A DNA stretch of 64,000 bases from Nostoc sp. CHAB 5844 (GTDB lineage Bacteria > Cyanobacteriota > Cyanobacteriia > Cyanobacteriales > Nostocaceae): positions 1-64,000 of the forward strand of contig NZ_JAIVFW010000041.1 of assembly GCF_020829595.1 (NCBI RefSeq). Direction: 5' to 3'. Below the pieces are notes generated by a model. The model saw only the letters and a list, made by a program, of their open reading frames with translations. It made no database searches and was not told where the DNA came from. The translations under genes were made by a program, and so were the position numbers. Shown piece by piece: positions 8,167 to 17,689 of this stretch (position 1 is its first letter; each line of letters opens with the position of its first letter).

Positions 8167-8397
8167 ATTGGTTACTAATGCTTAAACTCCTGGTTCGCCC
8201 ATTTTAAATCGAGTTCGAGAAAGCTGGACTATTTAATCAGGTTTATTAAGACCACTAGTTTTTCGTTTTATCCATATATTCGCTCAACCTTAATTATGCT
8301 TTTCCTTTACCCAGTTGCCATTGTCAAAATACAAAACAACCAAAATGCTGAAGCCGTATTATAATACATAATCAAAGCTTGTGAAGAATTCTAAAGT

Positions 8398-8628
8398 ATG
8401 AATACCAATAACGAAATTACAATTAAAGTCACTCCTGAAGTTGCTCAAGCTTACCAAAATGCTATCAACAAAGAAAAGCAATGTCTACAAACTCTTATTG
8501 CTTTATTCTTTAATCAAGACGTTACTAGAGAAATGGATTTTTTAGGAAAAATTATGGATGAAATTAGCGATCAAGCAGTTGCTAGAGGATTAACACCAGA
8601 AATTTTAGAATCAATTTTAAATGAATAA
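8398..8628 (+). CDS. antitoxin of a PIN-type toxin-antitoxin pair
   Basis: A 76-residue acidic, helical protein (ITIKVTPEVAQAYQNA...; ends LTPEILESILNE). Its stop overlaps the start of the PIN-domain frame by 8 nt (ATG at 8621). The overlap and the partner identify it as the likely antitoxin. It carries a short N-terminal strand and helices that could bind DNA. The frame is intact, although the toxin is not. I assign it from context; no name is certain. Confidence 0.65.
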   Translation: MNTNNEITIKVTPEVAQAYQNAINKEKQCLQTLIALFFNQDVTREMDFLGKIMDEISDQAVARGLTPEILESILNE

Positions 8629-8987
8629 TCAAAAAAAGTATGTTTTGGATACTAATATTATAGTCAGTGCTTTGCTGTTTAAATCAAGCCAACCTCAACT
8701 CAATTTGGGTAGAGATTCAAGAAGTTTTAGCAAGAGCAAAATTTGATAAATATATTACACCAGGAGAAAGACAACTATTTTTAATTGGATTTCATGAAAC
8801 AGTCACTTTTATTGATATTGAAGAAACAATCAATGCTTGTCGAGATTCAAAAGATGATAAATATTTGGAGTTAGCTGTCAATAAACAAGCAACGACAATT
8901 ATTAGTGGTGATCAAGACCTGTTGGTTTTAAATCCGTTTAAAAATATTCCGATTATAAACGTTAGGCAATTTTTGGAGCAAGAGTAG
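8621..8987 (+). pseudogene. PIN-domain toxin, frameshifted with internal deletion
   Basis: The frame starting at 8621 encodes KKYVLDTNIIVSALLFKSSQP, the PIN-domain N-terminus with its first catalytic Asp. It then runs out at a stop near 8748. A second frame (visible from 8667) supplies the rest: VEIQEVLARAKFDKYITP, NACRDSKDDKYLELAV and TTIISGDQDLL, with the remaining acidic residues. Compared with the family, about 20 residues between SSQP and the EIQEVLAR helix are missing. A deletion not divisible by three around 8690 explains both the loss and the shift. PIN toxins are RNases; this one should be inactive. Confidence 0.75.
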
Positions 8988-9036
8988 TTGAGATTTGTTT
9001 GAATACTATATTTTCTCGATGCCACCAAGCTCTCTG

Positions 9037-9166
9037 ATATCATGTCCGGGTAATTAGTTATAATTCCCGAATCTATGCAGAGAACCCAAAAACCCCTCCC
9101 CTCTGCTCCCCTGCTCCTCTGCACCTGAAGCTGCCTTAATGATAAGTCTTTCACCGGACACGATAT
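9037..9166. mobile_element. MITE-like element with ATATCATGTCCGG ends
   Basis: The left end ATATCATGTCCGG and right end CCGGACACGATAT are inverted repeats, and the similarity continues inward (TAATTAGTTAT versus AAAGACTTATC on the other strand). The element is 130 bp, non-coding, and has a CCCCTCTGCTCC-rich centre. A second member lies at 63336-63473 and a solo end at 55771-55800. Confidence 0.6.
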
Positions 9167-9234
9167 GACTCGTTGTATCCGCCTTAAAACAAGATTTAGG
9201 GGAAAAACTGTCACGATAAACATGACTGCAACCG

Positions 9235-9410
9235 TCGAATAAATTTCTATTGGTCGATAGGTCTCCTTCTCAGCAGTCCACACAATCCTACGGGAGTTAT
9301 TATTTCACTAGAACAACTCACAGCGATCGCCAATGCTGCCCAAAAGCATGGTGTTAAGGTTATAAACGACAGAATTACTGTTTCAGCCTTCCCAAGACAG
9401 GGAATAGAGA
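9235..9410 (+). pseudogene. class I/II aminotransferase fragment
   Basis: An open stretch without a start reads LLSSPHNPTGVIISLEQLTA then IANAAQKHGVKVINDRI. This is the NPHNPTG...AEKHGxxVIxDEI segment of PLP-dependent fold-type I aminotransferases. The Asn in PHNPTG contacts the cofactor, and the Asp after VIN sits where the pyridine-N ligand is expected, but the usual DEIY is DRIT. Neither the Lys domain nor the N-terminus is present nearby. It is a decayed remnant beside a MITE-like element. Confidence 0.65.
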
Positions 9411-9437
9411 CTATATTTTGTTTTCAGTCTTGGGAAG

Positions 9438-9482
9438 TTAAAGCTAACTACGTAAGCGATCGCTAAAACTACCAATATAATC
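9438..9482 (-). pseudogene. remnant of a ydcF 3' end
   Basis: On the minus strand this reads KDYIGSFSDRLRS followed by a stop. That closely resembles the C-terminus of the YdcF protein encoded at 7375 (KEYLGSFIYRLRGWL), including shared bases ACGTAAGCGAT and AAAACTACCAA. No upstream part is present. It is probably the last trace of a paralog. The rest of the 8988-9495 gap holds the MITE and aminotransferase fragment described separately. Confidence 0.5.
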
Positions 9483-9495
9483 TTTTGACTTTTCA

Positions 9496-9990
9496 TTACC
9501 TTTGCCAAAACCTAAAATTAATCCCTCTGGCACGACGAAAGCGGCGAGTAGGTCTTCTTTTTTGCTGTTTAGTAGATCTTAAGCTTGGTCTTTCATCTCC
9601 TTCTTCTATAGTTTCAATTGGTAGCTGAGTTCTAGTTTCTTCTTTGCTGCCCCACCAAGCAATAATCCAGCCACCACCAATAGCACCGATTCCGCCTAGC
9701 AAGATACTCATTGGTGCTGAGTACCCCAACCAGACAAAACCTAACAAGAACAATAACCAGTATTTGAGTCCGGCATCAATGCCATCAGTGGAGGCTACCG
9801 TTGGGGCTTGAGGACTATTTTTACTAGCACTCGTAATCCAACCCAAGGTGAAACCACCGAGAATTCCCAAGAAAATACTCAGGGATGCAGGCGAACCCGT
9901 CATGATTAAGATGAACGTTAAAAATGACCCAAATATTAATTGCGAAATAAAGTCAGAGGTGAAATTAAATAAGTTGTTATTTTTGGCCAT
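9496..9990 (-). CDS. membrane protein of unknown function with basic tail
   Basis: A 164-residue protein with four hydrophobic helices: ~15-32, ~36-53, ~77-93 and ~95-112, with Gly-rich packing. A strongly basic, Arg-rich C-terminal tail follows (RPTRRFRRAR). I do not recognise a family; the tail could bind nucleic acid or phospholipid head groups, but that is speculation. It is separated from the kinase gene upstream (10078-11628) by an 87-bp gap with GGGTGTA tandem repeats, so it may still be read through from it. Confidence 0.6.
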   Translation of the reverse strand: MAKNNNLFNFTSDFISQLIFGSFLTFILIMTGSPASLSIFLGILGGFTLGWITSASKNSPQAPTVASTDGIDAGLKYWLLFLLGFVWLGYSAPMSILLGGIGAIGGGWIIAWWGSKEETRTQLPIETIEEGDERPSLRSTKQQKRRPTRRFRRARGINFRFWQR

Positions 9991-10000
9991 GAGTTCACTA

Positions 10001-10042
10001 AGGGTGTAAGGGTGTAGGAGGTATAAGGGTGTAGGGGTAGGG
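10001..10042. repeat. short tandem repeats (AAGGGTGTA type)
   Basis: AAGGGTGTA/AGGGGTGT-like units occur in tandem with small variations. This is an STRR array of the kind frequent between genes in heterocystous cyanobacteria. Confidence 0.6.
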
Positions 10043-10077
10043 AGAAAATTTTAACTAATACCTTACCCCCTTGCCCT

Positions 10078-11628
10078 TTAAACCCTTTTTTCGCTCAGAA
10101 GTTTTAATTGTGTCTCATTTGGTTGAGTGGTATCCCAAATATAAACGTATGGTTTTTCTGATTCAGTAAAAGTTTCAGCTTGTTTGAGTTGTGATGCTAA
10201 TAAATCTACCGTAGCATCAGCAATATCACCAGTACGGTTGACAAGACGTTCTTGAATTACTTCTACTGGTGCTGTGCAGTGAATAATCTGGAGGGGAAGT
10301 TGATACTTCTTTGCTTGGGAAATCGCCTCTTGGCGCTGTTGTTGTCGGTCATACTTAGCATCTAAAATCACTGTGAAACCTTGATTAGCTAGTATAGTTC
10401 CCAAGTTCAACAACCGAGCATAAGTTTTCTGAGTCATTTCCGGTGTATACAAATCATCTCCGCCTCGTTCCGACAAAGAAATTCCGCCTAAATGCTTCCG
10501 CACCGCATCTGAGCGAATGTGAATGGCATTAAATTGTCGAGCTAAATATTTTGCTGTTGTACTCTTTCCAGAACCTGACAACCCTGACATTAAAATCAGC
10601 CGTCCTTGTTTGGGTTGAGTATATTCCCAAGCCAACTTGTAATACTTAGCTGCGGTTTTTGTCGCCTCTTCCTTAACTTCTGCTGGTACACCAGGATCAT
10701 CTAATAAAAATGAAGTTACCTTGGCTCGTACATAAGACTGCCGATTTAGATATATCGGTAATACTTCTAAACCTTCCCAGTCACCAGTCTGCTCTAAATA
10801 AGTATTTAAATAAGCATTACTTAAGTCTGGACGTTCTTGTGCTTCCAAATCCATCACTGCATAAGCAATATCAAATATCACATCGACAAAGCGAAACGGT
10901 TCATTAAACTCTATGCAATCAAAAAGCAGAATTTTATCTTGCCACAGACAAATATTCCGCAGATGTAAGTCTCCGTGACATTCTCGAATATAGTGATTTT
11001 GAATTCTTTTCTGAAATAATTCTTGTTTTTCAGTAAAAAATTTACCTGTATAAGCTTTGCTTTCGTCAAACTGCTGCTGTGTTTGGGGGCCACCGATATA
11101 TTTCTCACTTTGCTCGTAGTTTTCATCAAATGCAGCTCGCACTTGCGGTACTTCGCCAAAACTCCGAATGTAATCATTTGTCTCGGTTTTGGCATGGTAT
11201 TGAGCTACAACCCTTCCCAATTCTTCCAAGTGAGTCTCATTTAACTTGCCTTGGGCAAACAAGTTGCTCAATAGCGTGTCTTGGGGAAACTCGCGCATTT
11301 TGACTACGTACTCTACAGGCTTTCCTGTACCGCCTAAATGATATTTTTCTCCTTCCAGTGTTATAGATAACACTTCCAAATACAGTTCAGCCGCTCCTCG
11401 CTGATTTAGTCGCAACTCTTCCTGACAAAAATGCCGCCGCTTCTCTAAGGTAGAAAAATCCAAAAACCCGAAATTGACTGGTTTTTTTAGCTTATAGGCG
11501 TAATCTCCCGTGAGCAGCACATAAGAAACGTGGGTTTGGCTGAGTTGAATAGGTTCTGTTACAGCGTGGGGATAAAATTCGGGCTGTAGCATCTGCTGAA
11601 TTAAAGCTGGAAGAGTTACGTCTGTCAT
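10078..11628 (-). CDS. bifunctional aminoglycoside phosphotransferase-like / P-loop kinase protein
   Basis: A 516-residue fusion. Residues ~1-310 are an aminoglycoside-phosphotransferase-like kinase domain: the ATP-site strand with Lys (YAYKLKKP), the catalytic-loop motif HGDLHLRNI at 218-226, and LLFDCIEF with the metal-binding Asp at ~237. Residues ~340-510 are a separate P-loop nucleoside/nucleotide kinase-like domain with Walker A GLSGSGKST at 349-357 and HIRSDAVRKHL. This architecture (COG2187 plus COG0645) is common in bacteria; the substrate is unknown and antibiotic resistance should not be assumed. Confidence 0.8.
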   Translation of the reverse strand: MTDVTLPALIQQMLQPEFYPHAVTEPIQLSQTHVSYVLLTGDYAYKLKKPVNFGFLDFSTLEKRRHFCQEELRLNQRGAAELYLEVLSITLEGEKYHLGGTGKPVEYVVKMREFPQDTLLSNLFAQGKLNETHLEELGRVVAQYHAKTETNDYIRSFGEVPQVRAAFDENYEQSEKYIGGPQTQQQFDESKAYTGKFFTEKQELFQKRIQNHYIRECHGDLHLRNICLWQDKILLFDCIEFNEPFRFVDVIFDIAYAVMDLEAQERPDLSNAYLNTYLEQTGDWEGLEVLPIYLNRQSYVRAKVTSFLLDDPGVPAEVKEEATKTAAKYYKLAWEYTQPKQGRLILMSGLSGSGKSTTAKYLARQFNAIHIRSDAVRKHLGGISLSERGGDDLYTPEMTQKTYARLLNLGTILANQGFTVILDAKYDRQQQRQEAISQAKKYQLPLQIIHCTAPVEVIQERLVNRTGDIADATVDLLASQLKQAETFTESEKPYVYIWDTTQPNETQLKLLSEKRV

Positions 11629-11640
11629 GTTTTTGTTTTT

Positions 11641-11664
11641 AGAGACTAGAGACTAGAGACTAGG
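11641..11664. repeat. short tandem repeats (AGAGACT)
   Basis: AGAGACT is repeated three times just upstream of the kinase gene start. It is a heptameric STRR. Confidence 0.7.
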
Positions 11665-11715
11665 AAAGACGGATTTTTTGTTCTAAAAATCAGGAAGGCT
11701 TAGAGTTTCTTCATT

Positions 11716-11743
11716 TCAGACTTCAGACTTCAGACTTCAGACT
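11716..11743. repeat. short tandem repeats (TCAGACT)
   Basis: TCAGACT is repeated four times. Together with the AGAGACT array it fills much of the gap between rplY and the kinase gene. Confidence 0.75.
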
Positions 11744-11779
11744 TTTTGTACTAGCCCCTTTTTCATCTTTAGTAGCTTA

Positions 11780-11805
11780 ACAAAAAACCAGGGTTTTACC
11801 CCTGG
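11780..11805 (-). terminator. rho-independent terminator of rplY
   Basis: On the minus strand CCAGGGGT/ACCCTGG forms a stem with an AAA-type loop and is followed immediately by TTTTTTG. It lies ~60 nt downstream of the rplY stop on the same strand and has the standard form of an intrinsic terminator. Confidence 0.85.
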
Positions 11806-11863
11806 CATAATCAGCAATTATCACAAATTTGGAGTGTCGATAAAGACAGGCTATACACCTGTT

Positions 11864-12163
11864 TTAGCCTTTAGCAGAAGCATAAAAACTTAAGTGGTAA
11901 GGTGTACCTTTGGCTGGATGAACTTGAACTTCCTTCAAAACTGTTTTACCAGTCCACTGAAGATCGGGAATGTTGAGTTCAATTTCTGTCTTGTTAACAG
12001 CAGCTTTTTTGAGCAGTTGCTCAACAACTTTGGCATCAACTACCAAAGAAATAGATTCAGTACCATTATGTCCGTACAAGTTGGCTGGGATTAAACCAGA
12101 ACGACGCAACGCATTTGGTTTACTGCCTTCTGGGCGCTTTTGAGATTCAACTGTTAGAGTCAT
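11864..12163 (-). CDS. rplY: 50S ribosomal protein L25
   Basis: A 99-residue protein matching L25 along its whole length: residues 1-40 ([22 protein letters not shown], then the GHNGTES loop) and the C-terminal beta-barrel ([20 protein letters not shown]). L25 binds the 5S rRNA in the large ribosomal subunit. It is the short form, without the Ctc/TL5 C-terminal domain. It lies downstream of purA on the same strand, with a 139-bp gap containing repeats, and has its own strong terminator. Confidence 0.95.
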   Translation of the reverse strand: MTLTVESQKRPEGSKPNALRRSGLIPANLYGHNGTESISLVVDAKVVEQLLKKAAVNKTEIELNIPDLQWTGKTVLKEVQVHPAKGTPYHLSFYASAKG

Positions 12164-12178
12164 GTTGATTGTCCTTTG

Positions 12179-12271
12179 TCAATGGTCAACGGTCAATGGT
12201 GAGCCAGTGCGTTGGGCGGGTTTCCCGACTTGAAGCAACTGGAGAACCCGAAGGGTCAATGGTCAATGGTC
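12179..12271. repeat. GGTCAAT tandem repeats interrupted by a dispersed repeat
   Basis: GGTCAATGGTCAA-type units occur on both sides (12179-12200 and 12253-12271). Between them is a ~50-bp block with GTGCGTTGGGCGGGTTTCCC then GACTTGAAGCAACTGG. The block is shared with 566-600 and with the kinase gene at 24040, so it appears inserted into an STRR array. Confidence 0.65.
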
Positions 12272-12302
12272 ATATTTTTTACTATGGACTCTTGACTAAA
12301 TA

Positions 12303-13655
<1,353 letters not shown>

Positions 13656-13906
13656 TTAAGAGGTAAAGTTTCCACAAACTTCTAGTGTATACATATACTG
13701 CAAATTATGTCAATAATTTTGAAAAAAACTAAATTTTCGCTTTGATACTATGCCAGTACTTAGGCGCAAGTCATCTAATTATTCTTAACAATTAAAATTG
13801 TTGATTACTGAAAGAATCAACAGCATTTGTGCTGAAATATTTTATCCAGACACCTCATATTCTGAGGATTTCTTATTTTCCTCTGCTTAGAGTGATGGAA
13901 GAGCGC

Positions 13907-13944
13907 TAATCTCCAGCCTCTAGTCTCTAACCTCTAACCTCTAG
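13907..13944. repeat. short tandem repeats (CTCTAAC) upstream of ispD
   Basis: CTCTAGT/CTCTAAC/CTCCAGC heptamers end only ~20 nt before the ispD start, so the repeat lies in its 5' leader. The rest of the purA-ispD gap (13647-13906) shows no gene and should hold both promoters. Confidence 0.6.
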
Positions 13945-13964
13945 TTTTGTCATCGAGGACGCTT

Positions 13965-14651
13965 GTGTATTTATTAATTCCAGCTGCTGGTGTCGGCAAA
14001 AGAATGGGTAGTAACCGGAATAAACTCTTACTTGAGGTACAGTCAAAATCAATTATTGCTTGGACTTTATTAGCTGCGGAAGCGGCAAGTTCTATTAGTT
14101 GGATTGGAATTATTTCTCAGCCTAGTGATTGGCCAGATTTTAAGAACATCATCGCTGATTTGCAGCTGACTAAACCTGTGGAATTTATTATTGGCGGTGC
14201 TACGCGTCAAGAATCTGTTTATAACGGCTTGCAAGCTTTACCACAAGAGGCAGAGCAAGTGCTAATTCACGATGGTGCTAGATGTTTAGCTACACCGAAT
14301 TTACTTAATGCTTGTGCGGAAGCAATTCGCCATTGTGCTGGTTTAATTGCTGCTATACCTGTGAAAGACACGATTAAAGTTGTTGATGAAAGTGGCATAA
14401 TTCAAAGTACACCCGACCGACAGCATCTGTGGGCTGCCCAAACTCCCCAAGGATTTAATGTCCAGCTATTGAAACAGTGCCATGCCGCAGGTATTCGTCA
14501 AGCTTGGGAAGTCACTGACGATGCAGCTTTATTTGAACGGTGTGGGATAGAAGTTCGGATTGTTGAGGGTGAGGAGACAAATTTAAAAGTTACCACTCCC
14601 CAAGATTTAGCGATCGCTGAATTTATCCTCAGCCACAGAGAAAGAGGCTAG
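13965..14651 (+). CDS. ispD: 2-C-methyl-D-erythritol 4-phosphate cytidylyltransferase
   Basis: IspD of the MEP isoprenoid pathway; it forms CDP-methylerythritol from MEP and CTP. The nucleotide-binding N-terminus IPAAGVGKRMGSNRNK, then GGATRQESVYNGL, VLIHDGARCL and WAAQTPQGF, EVTDDAALFE and EETNLKVTTPQDL are diagnostic. I chose GTG at 13965, which gives the family's usual beginning (xYLLIPAAG) and has GAGGA 5 nt upstream; an in-frame TTG at 13947 would add six residues. The length of 228 residues is normal. It supplies precursors for carotenoids, phytol, quinones and the hopanoids made elsewhere in this window. Confidence 0.95.
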   Translation: MYLLIPAAGVGKRMGSNRNKLLLEVQSKSIIAWTLLAAEAASSISWIGIISQPSDWPDFKNIIADLQLTKPVEFIIGGATRQESVYNGLQALPQEAEQVLIHDGARCLATPNLLNACAEAIRHCAGLIAAIPVKDTIKVVDESGIIQSTPDRQHLWAAQTPQGFNVQLLKQCHAAGIRQAWEVTDDAALFERCGIEVRIVEGEETNLKVTTPQDLAIAEFILSHRERG

Positions 14652-14767
14652 GGACTAGGATTTAATTACAAAATATTAAGCATAATTTTGACTTTTGCAA
14701 CAAAATATAGTATGATCCCACACACCTGTCAATTGTCAGTTATTAGTCATCCGTTGTTAGTTAAAAC

Positions 14768-14806
14768 AGACAAATGACAAATGACCATTGACAAATGACC
14801 ATCGAC
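14768..14806. repeat. short tandem repeats (ACAAATG / ACCATTG)
   Basis: Heptamers ACAAATG, ACCATTG and ACCATCG in tandem just upstream of scpB (STRR). Confidence 0.65.
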
Positions 14807-14815
14807 TAATACCCA

Positions 14816-15370
14816 ATGAAAACAGCCACCGCGACCAAGACAGCGACTAAGATAGAAGCGATTCTCTACTTAAAGGGTAAACCCTTATCCCTGGGCGAAA
14901 TCGCCGAGTATGCCGCTTGCGATCGCTCCACAGCGGCAGAAGGCATAATTGAACTGATAGACAGTTATGCCCGTAGAGATAGCGCATTAGAAGTTGTTGA
15001 AACCACAGATGGTTATAGTCTGCAACTAAGATCTGATTTTCAAGATTTAGTGCAAACACTGATTCCTGTAGAATTAGGAGTAGGCGCATTGAGGAGTTTA
15101 GCTGCGATCGCCCTCAATAGTCCCATCCTACAAAGCGATTTAATTAATCTACGCGGCTCAGGCGCGTATCAACACGTTCAAGAATTAGTCGAACTGGGTT
15201 TTGTCAAAAAACGCCGAGATAACGAATCGCGTTCTTACTCGCTACAAATAACACCAAAATTTCATCAGTACTTCCAAATCGAGCAACTTCCCCAACCATT
15301 TGATACTAAAGAACAACAACTAGAACTAGACCTAGCCGTTGAAGACGAAGTAGAAGAAGTTAGGGATTAG
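14816..15370 (+). CDS. scpB: segregation and condensation protein B
   Basis: A 184-residue protein with two winged-helix domains, as in ScpB: KIEAILYLKGKPLSLGEIAEYA at ~12-33, the central GYSLQLRSDF, and the second domain with LAAIALNSPILQSDLINLRG then GFVKKRRDN. ScpB binds the kleisin ScpA in the SMC condensin complex, which compacts and separates chromosomes. The C-terminus is short and acidic. scpA and smc are not in the window. The start has STRR immediately upstream and no clear ribosome site. Confidence 0.92.
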   Translation: MKTATATKTATKIEAILYLKGKPLSLGEIAEYAACDRSTAAEGIIELIDSYARRDSALEVVETTDGYSLQLRSDFQDLVQTLIPVELGVGALRSLAAIALNSPILQSDLINLRGSGAYQHVQELVELGFVKKRRDNESRSYSLQITPKFHQYFQIEQLPQPFDTKEQQLELDLAVEDEVEEVRD

Positions 15371-15591
15371 AGGCTAGAAAAAAGATTTTTTCAAACCATA
15401 AACATACATAAGCGAATACACTAACAATAGTGACACTTAAAAATCTTTAGGCTATCTTAAGCAAGAGTTTTGTATAACTCAGTACATTAAGTATTTATTC
15501 CAGAAATTAACAGAGTTAACTTTGATACTAGTCTCTGCTTAAGATTATTGGAAGCTACTTAAAAATCAAACCAGGATGCCTAAAGTTAAGT

Positions 15592-17495
15592 ATGTTGAAT
15601 AAAAACTTGATCAGATTTGTCTTGGCATTTATTTTTACAGTTGCAGTTTTATTTGGTTTAAATACCTTCAAGCCAATAGTTATTGCTCAAATACCTGTAA
15701 ATTTAGCGGAGAAAGCAAAAGCAGAAGTTTTCAGAACTACAGGTATATCACCTAACCGATTGATAGTAGGTAATACAGTTTCCTTAGCTAATACTGGTAT
15801 CAAGCGATTTAAAGTGACAGATCCTCAAGGTACGATTCACAGTGTTGCTTTTGATGCAGCTGGCAACTTAGTCAGTCAAGAAGTAGTAAACCAGATTGTG
15901 GAAAAGTTGAGTGATCGAGGCTTTGTTGGCAAGTTAGAAGCTGCATTAGATAAACTGATCAAGAGCGGTTCAGATAGCCCTATTGATGTTGTTATTTCCT
16001 TAGAACAAGAAATATTTCAACCTTTTCATGCTCTTCGGAACAAGAGTATAAAACTTATTTAAATAACTTGAGATCTCTTTATGCCAAAGTTCAACAACCT
16101 CTGGTAGAGCAATTGAAGGCAAATGGTCAGGAAGTTACTTACCAGTCGCTTTACACACCCATCATTACAGCAAGAGTTACTCCCTCTGTAATTGAAAAAA
16201 TTACTCCTCGTGCTGATGTGAAGCGAATGTATATCGCAAAGAACAGTAAACCAAGATTGAACGCATCCCGAATTGTTGTCCAAGCTAATACAGTGAACAG
16301 CAGAGGCTTAACTGGTGGGACTCAGCAGCGACCTGTAGCAATTGTTGAATACGGTAGAATCGCATCTCACCCTAATTTACCAGCTAACCAACGTAGTCTC
16401 TGCAACTCAACTATCTCTACAGATATCAGTGGACACAAAACTTGGGTTGCTGGAATCATCCAAAGTACTCATGCTACATACAAAGGAATAGCTCCTGATA
16501 TCCAAATTATTGATGGTGTTGTAGATCTTTATTATACAGATAAGCAAGTTATGGCTGCTACTGATTGCGCTGTTAGTACTGCTAGCGTAATTAATATGAG
16601 CTTTGGTCATGATACGAATGGTAACTTCACTGATGCTCTGGTTGAATACGTAGATAACCTTGTTTACTCAACAGGTGCAACTATTGTTGTTAGTGCTACT
16701 GACATATGTAACCAAAAGCCTGGTAGCCCAGATCTTGCCTTCAATGTCATAAATGTAGGTTCTTTTGGTGATAACAACACGACTTCGTTTACTGATGATA
16801 TTGTCCCGTGTACTAATAATATTGCTGGTTCGTACTTAAATCCCGATACTCCAAATTCAGATAGGGAAGAGCCAGATGTTGTAGCTCCTGGCGTTAATAT
16901 CAGGACAACTTATCTAAATGGCACTATTACGGATACGTCTCCACCAGAAGGTGGAACAAGCTTTGCAGCGCCTCATGTTACTGCTGGTGTAGGTCTGCTT
17001 AATCAAAGAAAACCCGATTTATACTACTCTGCTGCTGAGGTTCGCGCTATTATTATGGCTTCGGCTCGCCACAATTTAGAAGGAAGTAGCCGTTTGAGCG
17101 ATAGAGATGGTGTAGGAGGTATTATGTTAGCAGCTGCTGACACAGTAGTAGCAAATGGTCAGTCAGACTTTTTGTTTAATGATGGTAATATCTCAAACTT
17201 TCCTATTTCTAAATCTTTTACTGCTACAAACGGTCAGAAAGTTCGGGTTGTTATAACTTGGACACACAAAATGCCTCTTGGAAAGAGTGAAGATGAGCCT
17301 ACTACTGATTTGGATCTCAACGTTTATTGTGGTAACACATTCATTGGTAGTTCTGAGTCTTATGACAACAACTTTGAAATTGTCGAGTTTACGGCTGGCA
17401 GTTGTTCTGGCGGCTACACAGCATTGATTCACAACTTAAGACCAAGTATAGGCTATGAAGCAATTGGCTTTGCTGTCAGCAAAACTGATACGTAA
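15592..17495 (+). pseudogene. S8 subtilisin-like serine protease, frameshifted
   Basis: The first frame (15592-16062) encodes a signal peptide (residues 1-32) and a propeptide-like region. It stops right after IFQPFHAL. A second frame continues without a gap as SSEQEYKTYLNNLRSLYAKV and runs to 17495 with a subtilase domain: catalytic His in SGHKTWVAGI, Ser in GGTSFAAPHVTAG, and a Glu (VAIVEYG) where the catalytic Asp is usual. A C-terminal beta domain follows. A one-base deletion around 16023-16034 would explain the break, and no standard -1 slippery heptamer is present. The protease was probably secreted. It lies just upstream of the DUF928 array. Confidence 0.75.
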
Positions 17496-17525
17496 AACCT
17501 GAAACATTAAAATTTATCTATTTCT

Positions 17526-17564
17526 GCCACTAAATTTGTATGAGTCATTTTTAGTGGCTTTTTT
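17526..17564 (+). terminator. rho-independent terminator after subtilase
   Basis: GCCACTAAA (17526-17534) pairs with TTTAGTGGC (17550-17558), followed by TTTTTTA. The right half, TTTTTTAGTG, recurs in both gaps of the DUF928 array. Confidence 0.75.
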
Positions 17565-17689
17565 ATATAAATTTTCAATAAATTTTAAATTTAATATGTA
17601 ATGAAAAAAGCTTCATGGGCAATTCGTTATAATTTAAGAAACAAAATTTACATAATTTAGTTTAAATAAGAGCGTTGTTAGAAATTTTT

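Noticed and set aside
7375-9482. Integrated island bounded by ydcF attachment repeats
   Set aside because: The two ydcF 3' ends are only partly similar, and no integrase or tRNA is present, so paralog decay is more likely than att duplication.
10078-11628. Aminoglycoside resistance gene
   Set aside because: The APH-like fold is shared by many unrelated kinases, and fusion to a P-loop kinase is typical of chromosomal proteins of unknown substrate.
16020-16035. Programmed -1 frameshift in the subtilase
   Set aside because: No X-XXY-YYZ slippery heptamer in the right frame; a one-base deletion is simpler.
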